Assembly: GCA_945910005.1 (NCBI GenBank)
Contig: OX246745.1
Coordinates: forward strand, 15,028,274 to 15,092,273
Source of the DNA: Isoperla grammatica
Lineage: Eukaryota > Arthropoda > Insecta > Plecoptera > Perlodidae
DNA: 64,000 bases
Direction of reading: 5' to 3'
How positions within the stretch are numbered: position 1 is the first letter of the stretch; each line of letters opens with the position of its first letter. This document shows positions 58,932-64,000 of the stretch, piece by piece. The translations under genes were made by a program, and so were the position numbers. The notes under the pieces were generated by a model, which was not told the origin of the DNA, did no database searches, and saw only the letters and a list, made by a program, of their open reading frames with translations.

Positions 58932-59802
58932 GGGGGGTGAGTCTCGACTTCCTCGCGGAAACGAAACTTTCGACAGGCTGAAATCTATTCTTGACCAATC
59001 GGAACCATGTGGCGCGATTTAAGTATTTTCCACAGTCTGCTAGCGGTGAATCAGTGAATCATCCAGGTGGCGGTGGGTATTGTCATTAAAGCATTATCAT
59101 TTGTTCTGATAGACATGTCAAACGGGCACGACGGTAACAATAAGTAAGCTAATACTTTATTACAACACATTATATTAGGTTTCGTACATTATATAGACTA
59201 GGCTGTAGTATTACGTTACTAATGTAGGCCTATTAATGTAGGCCTAGGCTTATTGTAGCCTAGTAATGGCCTAGACTAAAAGAGTTGGGACGTGGCCTAG
59301 GCTAGGACTACACCACGTGATGAATTGACGTCACTTTCGTCTGTAGGATGTAATTCCGACAGCCAAATAGCAGATGGAATTACTTTCCACAGTCGAAAGT
59401 GACGTCAGAAGATCACGTGGTCTAAGACTAGCCTAGGTCTAGGCCCAACTCTTTTAGTTTAGGCCATTGCTAGGCTACAATAAGCCTAGGCCTACATTAA
59501 TAGGCCTACATTAGTAACGTAGTACTACAGCCTAGTCTATGTAATGTATGGAACCTAATATAATGTGTTGTAATAAAGTATTAGCTTACTTATTGTTAAC
59601 GTCGTGCCCGTTTGACATGTTTATCAGAACAAATGATAATGCTTTAATAACAATATCCACCGCCACCTGGATGATTCACTGATTCACCGCTAGCAGACTG
59701 TGGAAAATACTTAAAACACGCCACATGGTTCCGATTGGTCAAGAATAGTTTTCAGCCTGTCGAAAGTTTCGTTTCCGCGCGGAAGTCGAGACTCACCCCC
59801 CT
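58932..59802. mobile_element. 871-bp near-perfect palindrome inserted in the LINE
   Basis: The left end GGGGGGTGAGTCTCGACTTC is mirrored by the right end (GAAGTCGAGACTCACCCCCC), and similarity continues to the centre near 59366, where only a short loop separates GACGTCACTTTCG from CGAAAGTGACGTC. Mismatches are scattered single bases. There is no coding capacity. The interior is rich in AGGCCTA words. The exact ends and the target duplication are unclear because G runs abut both sides (GGGG is possible). The insertion length fits the LINE's reading frame before and after. Confidence 0.9.
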
Positions 59803-60087
59803 GGGGCTGGACACAAAGTGGTATTAATCACCAGAGAGAAAGCTATGTGGGAAGAGAAGGATGTAAGAGTTCGGTGGAACTTTAGGAAAGCAAAGTGGGC
59901 AGAATACAGAAGTTACACTGAAGAAAGGTTTAGTAATAGAGCAATGGCAGAGGAAATAAACCAAGAGAGTAAGGAGATCAACGAAATAATGCAAGAAGCT
60001 GCGGAAAAGTATATTCCAAGAGGAAAGGTAAAGAAATATAAACCATTCTGGAATGAAAACCTACAGAGAAAGAAGAAGGTCACTTTC
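59803..60087 (+). pseudogene. LINE endonuclease-RT linker region
   Basis: After the palindrome the frame resumes with GAGHKVVLITREKAMWEE and continues through WNFRKAKWAEY to YKPFWNENLQRKKK, the usual linker between endonuclease and RT in these LINEs. It ends at a stop inside the small insertion that follows. Confidence 0.8.
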
Positions 60088-60169
60088 AATTAAAGTCCCC
60101 CACTGCAAATCAGTTTAGTTACTGAGTGGGTAGACTCTAAATGTGAATTTATTTATTTTATTTATTTAT
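60088..60169 (+). mobile_element. LINE/SINE 3' tail, family A, inserted in the LINE
   Basis: AATTAAAGTCCCCCACTGCA, then CAGTTTAGTTACTGAGTGGG and an ATTT-repeat tail. It interrupts the LINE frame, and its 82-bp length explains the one-base frame change across it. Near-twin of 47514-47583. Confidence 0.7.
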
Positions 60170-61030
60170 GATGCTAGAAAAATAGCTGAAATGACAGGAG
60201 ACATGCAGGATATGATAAAACTGAGGAAGGCACAAGCAGTGTTTAAAAAGGAAGTAATCGAAAGCAAACGAAAGACTTTCCATGAGTTCGCAGAGAAAAT
60301 AGACTACCGAAAGGACGGGGCTAAGGCACATAATTTTTTCTCGACAATGTGTAACAAAGACAAGAAACACGAACGAAACGAACCTATTGAATATAAAAAT
60401 AGCCAGCTAGTTACAGACACGGACAAAGCTGAAGCCTTCTGTCAACACCTAGCAAAGGAGAGTAACATGAATCAGAAACATACAAGAGTGGTAAACCAAA
60501 AATACAAGGATGATAGGCTCAATCCCTACAATGGCCCCTTCCTTTTGTATGAACTTGATGCTGCCTTAAGTCAGCTTAAATATAAAAAATCCCCTGGAAT
60601 AGACCTAATACACCCGGAATTTCTGAAGAATCTTGGGAGACATGGAAAGGAAACAATCTTGAGGCTTTGTAATGAAACATGGGAAGGAAATATACCTGAT
60701 AGCTGGAGAAAAGCAGAAGTGATCCCCATACTGAAGAAGGGTAAGGACAGTAGCAAGATTGAAAGTTACAGACCCATTTCACTTACTAGCATGACTGCAA
60801 AAGTAATGGAACATATGGTAAACTTCAGATTGAACAACTATCTGGAATCTAAGGAGTTGCTGTCACCACATCAAGCTGGATTCCGTAACAATCGCAGCAC
60901 TGTCGACCAGATAGCATATCTAATGCAGGATGTGAAGGAAGGTTTTAATAAAACATTATCAACCCTGGCAGTACTGGTGGACTTCAAAGCAGCATTTGAC
61001 AAAGTATCGCGAGGCAAACTACTAGCCTAC
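60170..61030 (+). pseudogene. LINE reverse transcriptase, N-terminal part
   Basis: The frame resumes with DARKIAEMTGDMQDM and shows classic non-LTR RT blocks: LKYKKSPGIDLIHPEFLKN, WRKAEVIPILKKGKD, YRPISLTSMTAKVMEHM, HQAGFRNNRSTVDQI and VLVDFKAAFDKV (motif A). Just after FDKVSRGKLLAYR a small indel shifts the frame; the rest continues in the next frame from about 61036. Confidence 0.9.
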
Positions 61031-61035
61031 AGAAG

Positions 61036-63054
61036 ATGTATAACATACAAATACCAGAAAATATATATAGATGGACAAAGAACTTCATAAGCCAACGATT
61101 TATTAGGGTCAGGTACAACAACAAGAGATCAAAGTTCAGACAAACAAGGGCAGGAGTCCCTCAAGGTACAGTATTGAGCCCAACCCTCTTCAATATACTA
61201 ATAAATGACCTGGCAGAGTATATTCAAACAAGAAGTAAAGTGAAGGTGAAAATATATGCGGACGATGTGGTAATGTGGTACTGTGGAAGAGACGAGGATG
61301 AAATCGAGAAAGAGATGAACAAAGCACTGAAGGCATTGGAAGAATGGTCAACACTCAACGGAATGGTAGTGAATGAACAGAAGACAGTGTACGACTACTA
61401 CACAACTAGGCATTCGATCCCCAATTTTCAACTTAAATACGCAGAAACAACTCTTAAAAAGGAAGACAATCCTACATACTTGGGAATGACATTAGATCAC
61501 AAAATGAAAGGGACAAATCAAATAGAAAAGATGTGTGCTGCAGGTAAAAGAAGGATGAATTTAATCAAGAGTGTGGCAGGAGTGCAATGGGGAGCAAATG
61601 AGGAGACACTAAAAACCACGTATAAGACATACGTTAGACCACTCCTGGAATATGGTAGTTCACTACTTATTACAGCTTCAAAAGAAGCAAAGGAGAAACT
61701 GGACAGGGTACAAAACCAAGCCCTACGGATAATCACAGGTGGTGTGAAGACAACCCCAATTGCAGCAATGGAAGCAAAAACAAACATCCCACCTCTGGAG
61801 GCAAGGCGAAACAGAGCGGCAGTACACCTACACGAGAAGCTAATACGGATGGACAGCACAGTATGGGACAGGGAACCTTATGAACATCTAAAGACCCAAA
61901 AAACATTCATCACAGTTGTGGAAGAGGTAAAGAAGGACCTAATTGGACACTTACAGCACACAACTAGAGAGAATATCCCACTACCCAACATAAATATCGC
62001 CATACTAGATGTCCCCCATGAACTGACTGTGGTAGGATTGGACAAGACAAAGGCAGCATACACAGGGGAGGAAATTAGAAGATTGGCGACAATGCATATC
62101 CATAAATACTACCCAGAGAACGAGTGGCTACATGTCTATACAGATGGTTCGGCAACACAAGGGGAAGGTCAGGCAGGTGCTGGAATATATTGCAGAGAGT
62201 TCGAAGAGTCCCATCCTGCTGGAGAGAATGGTAGTAATTATGATGGCGAGCTGACGGCAATAGGTAAAGCCCTACACAAAGTAAAAGACTGTAGCTACGA
62301 TAGGATTGTCATACTAACGGACTCAAAAGCAGCTATACAAGCCATAGCCAGCAAGAAAGAAGTGGACTCTGAGGTAAAACATTGTAAACTACAGATTCTA
62401 AGACTACAAAATAAAAACAAACTGATAACTCTACAATGGATACCATCACACTGCAGCATATACGGAAACGATAAGGCCGACTATCTGGCCAAACGAGGAG
62501 CCAGAATGCCGCAACTGCCAAAACCTTTAACCCTCGAGTCTATGAAAGCACATGTAAATGCTGCAGCCACTAAGAAGATCAGGCAGGACTGGGTAGAGAA
62601 AGGTAGAAACAAGCCATGGCAGGAATATACCATGAGTTCAAAAAGGCCCACCAACCATCTTCCACGGCAAATTGAAACGGCCCAGTTCAGGCTAAAAACG
62701 CAGCACGATCTTCTAGGGAAGCATCTCCACCGAATAGGGGTGTTTGAGACGAGTACCTGCAAGCTGTGTGGAAATGGGGAGCAGGATAGGAGCCACCTGT
62801 TTGTATGTCCAAAACTGGCAGGGGAACGTGACGCAATGCCGAACGGGCATGAAGAGGGTGGAGAAAGAAGCGTGTCTCTACTGGTTGACCAGATCCAGCA
62901 TGATGGCATAATAGCCAAATGTGGGCATTTGAGAAGAAGAAGAAGAAGACATCGACATCTCGCCCCAACGTTGACAGCGCTACTCAAGGGGTGGACAATA
63001 CGTCCCCTACGAACCGGTTTCTATGGTGACATGCCAGCCTGGTATAAACTATAG
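61036..63054 (+). pseudogene. LINE RT C-terminal part, RNase H and CCHC
   Basis: It begins YNIQIPENIYRWTKNF and carries RT motifs AGVPQGTVLSPTLFNILIND and YADD (61255-61266), so the RT active site is intact. RNase H follows with all four acidic ligands: VYTDGSA (62143), GELTAI (62248), LTDSKAA (62320) and KADYLA (62479). A CCHC knuckle (CKLCGN...HLFVC) comes next. The reading frame passes through the AGA-repeat tail as Arg residues, crosses the target duplication and ends 31 codons into host intron at 63054. The element provides no stop codon of its own. Confidence 0.9.
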
Positions 63055-63581
63055 GCAAGTGGACACATGAGTCCCCAGCTCGTAGTTTGAAACATGTAGG
63101 AGGTGGAAACTATTTCATTTTAAAGATGAAGACATAAGAAGACATTTGTGCCAAGCACATGGCCAACAGAATGAGTCACTGTTTCTCCATACTTGTTGTT
63201 GGCCATAGCAACCTCTGTCCCTCGTAGAAACGCCATAGCTGGTTTTGTCCTTTCATCTTGTATGATCATTACATTTTTTCAAATAAAAACTTAATGCACA
63301 TGGATGCACATAACTCGTCGATAACATTTCACTTCATTGTTGCACGATAGATAAAATGAAAGATAAAGTAAAACAATCCACTATGCAAGAGCAAGATCGA
63401 AGATATTTATTTTGACCATTTTGCTCTTGTTTAAAATGTGTGCAGGATTTAAATTTTTTTTAAATAATGCATGCAGTTGTACAAATGTTTTTGAATAAAG
63501 CAACAGTTGTGGCAGGCAGACAGAAAAAATAGGTTTTTTAAAGTTGTAGATTCTGTACTAGTGTACTTCAATTAGTGAATA
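62961..63581. other. DCAF7 intron 5 after the LINE
   Basis: Plain AT-rich intron sequence; the LINE frame runs accidentally into its first 94 bp. Confidence 0.6.
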
Positions 63582-63760
63582 CAGTAAAACTTCTTTATAA
63601 CAAACTCTTGGGGGCTCGATTATTATTTTGTTATAAAGAACATTTCTTTATAAAGAGGGTGCCTTTACATGCATAAGAACCATTTGGGACCTCAAAAACA
63701 GTTTGTTACATATATAGATCATTTTGTTATAAAGACGTTCTTTATAAAGAAGTTTCACTG
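63582..63760. mobile_element. Tc1/pogo-type MITE, 179 bp
   Basis: Ends CAGTAAAACTTCTTTATAA and (reverse complement) CAGTGAAACTTCTTTATAA, flanked by TA on both sides (63580-63581, 63761-63762). TTATAAAGAA motifs are mirrored inside. The CAGT.AAAC start with TA duplication is typical of pogo/Tigger or mariner MITEs in animals. The ends differ from those of the pogo-like element at 43.8-49.4 kb, so that transposase is probably not its source. Confidence 0.8.
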
Positions 63761-63833
63761 TAATAGCATCACTATTAAAACAGAAGCTTGCTCGTAACAA
63801 ACGGTGTTTCTATAAGGAAGCGTTCTTCTTCAG

Positions 63834-64000
63834 GTGATAATCTTGGACGTTCGAGTGCCGTGCACGCCCGTGGCCCGTCTCAACAATCATCGGGCGTGCG
63901 TTAACGGCATAGCGTGGGCCCCCCACTCTTCTTGTCACATCTGTACGGCAGGGGACGATCACCAGGCGCTCATATGGGACATTCAACAGATGCCTCGAGC
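63834..64000 (+). CDS. DCAF7: DCAF7 coding exon 6 (cut by window end)
   Basis: After GTTCTTCTTCAG the exon encodes [16 protein letters not shown], then [20 protein letters not shown] and [15 protein letters not shown], residues about 250-305. No donor is reached before the window edge; about 37 residues and the stop codon lie to the right. Phase 0 at its start agrees with exon 5. Confidence 0.95.
   Translation, partial: MIILDVRVPCTPVARLNNHRACVNGIAWAPHSSCHICTAGDDHQALIWDIQQMPR

Larger units (their letters stand above)
58122..62948 (+). mobile_element. Non-LTR retrotransposon (I-group-like LINE), disrupted
   Basis: A 12-bp target duplication, ACATCGACATCT (58110-58121 and 62949-62960), flanks the element, and its 3' end is an AGA/GAA repeat tail (about 62931-62948), so both ends are defined. 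It encodes, in order, an AP-type endonuclease, reverse transcriptase, RNase H and a CCHC knuckle, the set found in I-group LINEs. No ORF1 is seen: either a one-ORF element or a 5'-truncated copy. Three lesions break it: an 871-bp palindrome, an 82-bp LINE-tail insertion and a frameshift near 61025. It lies in sense orientation in DCAF7 intron 5. Confidence 0.88.

Overview
The window looks like animal nuclear DNA, most likely an arthropod (crustacean or chelicerate type). The signs are spliced GT-AG exons of a conserved WD40 gene, CCTAA/TTAGG-type repeats (the arthropod telomere unit), and residues in the WD40 protein that, as I recall the insect orthologue, fit arthropods better than vertebrates. 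The DNA is AT-rich, gene-poor and full of nested mobile elements and microsatellites. No search was run, so the taxon is an inference.

Layout. (1) 1-43.1 kb has no convincing gene. It holds tRNA-like SINE pieces, small inverted-repeat elements, LINE 3' tails, long G/C runs, a telomere-type repeat block held between inverted arms (28.0-28.4 kb), a decayed SWIM-type fragment (29.5 kb), and a hammerhead-ribozyme motif inside a 225-bp inverted repeat (33.9-34.2 kb). Two possible minus-strand exons (10.3 and 16.8 kb) are weak. (2) 43.1-43.35 kb looks like a promoter plus non-coding first exon with a strong splice donor. (3) 43773-49394 is an apparently complete pogo/Tigger-like DNA transposon with TA target duplication, inverted ends and one intact 839-residue transposase that carries a C-terminal PHD-like finger. 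(4) 53.46 kb to the right edge is the plus-strand DCAF7/WDR68 orthologue: six coding exons, cut by the window end. Its introns carry four hAT-type MITEs with perfect 8-bp target duplications, one Tc1/pogo-type MITE, and a 4.8-kb LINE (58122-62948).

The LINE encodes endonuclease, reverse transcriptase, RNase H and a CCHC knuckle. It is broken by an 871-bp near-perfect palindrome, an 82-bp LINE-tail insertion and a frameshift. It has no stop codon of its own: the reading frame runs through its AGA-repeat tail into host intron sequence.

How the parts relate. DCAF7 is the only clear host gene; the rest is largely its transposon-loaded intronic and upstream DNA. If the exon at 43.15-43.35 kb is the DCAF7 leader exon, the pogo-like transposon also lies inside a DCAF7 intron. 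Nested insertions give a relative age order: LINE first, then the palindrome and LINE tail inside it. The palindromic octamer family around GTAGGCCTAC is common to the right of about 43.3 kb and rare to the left.
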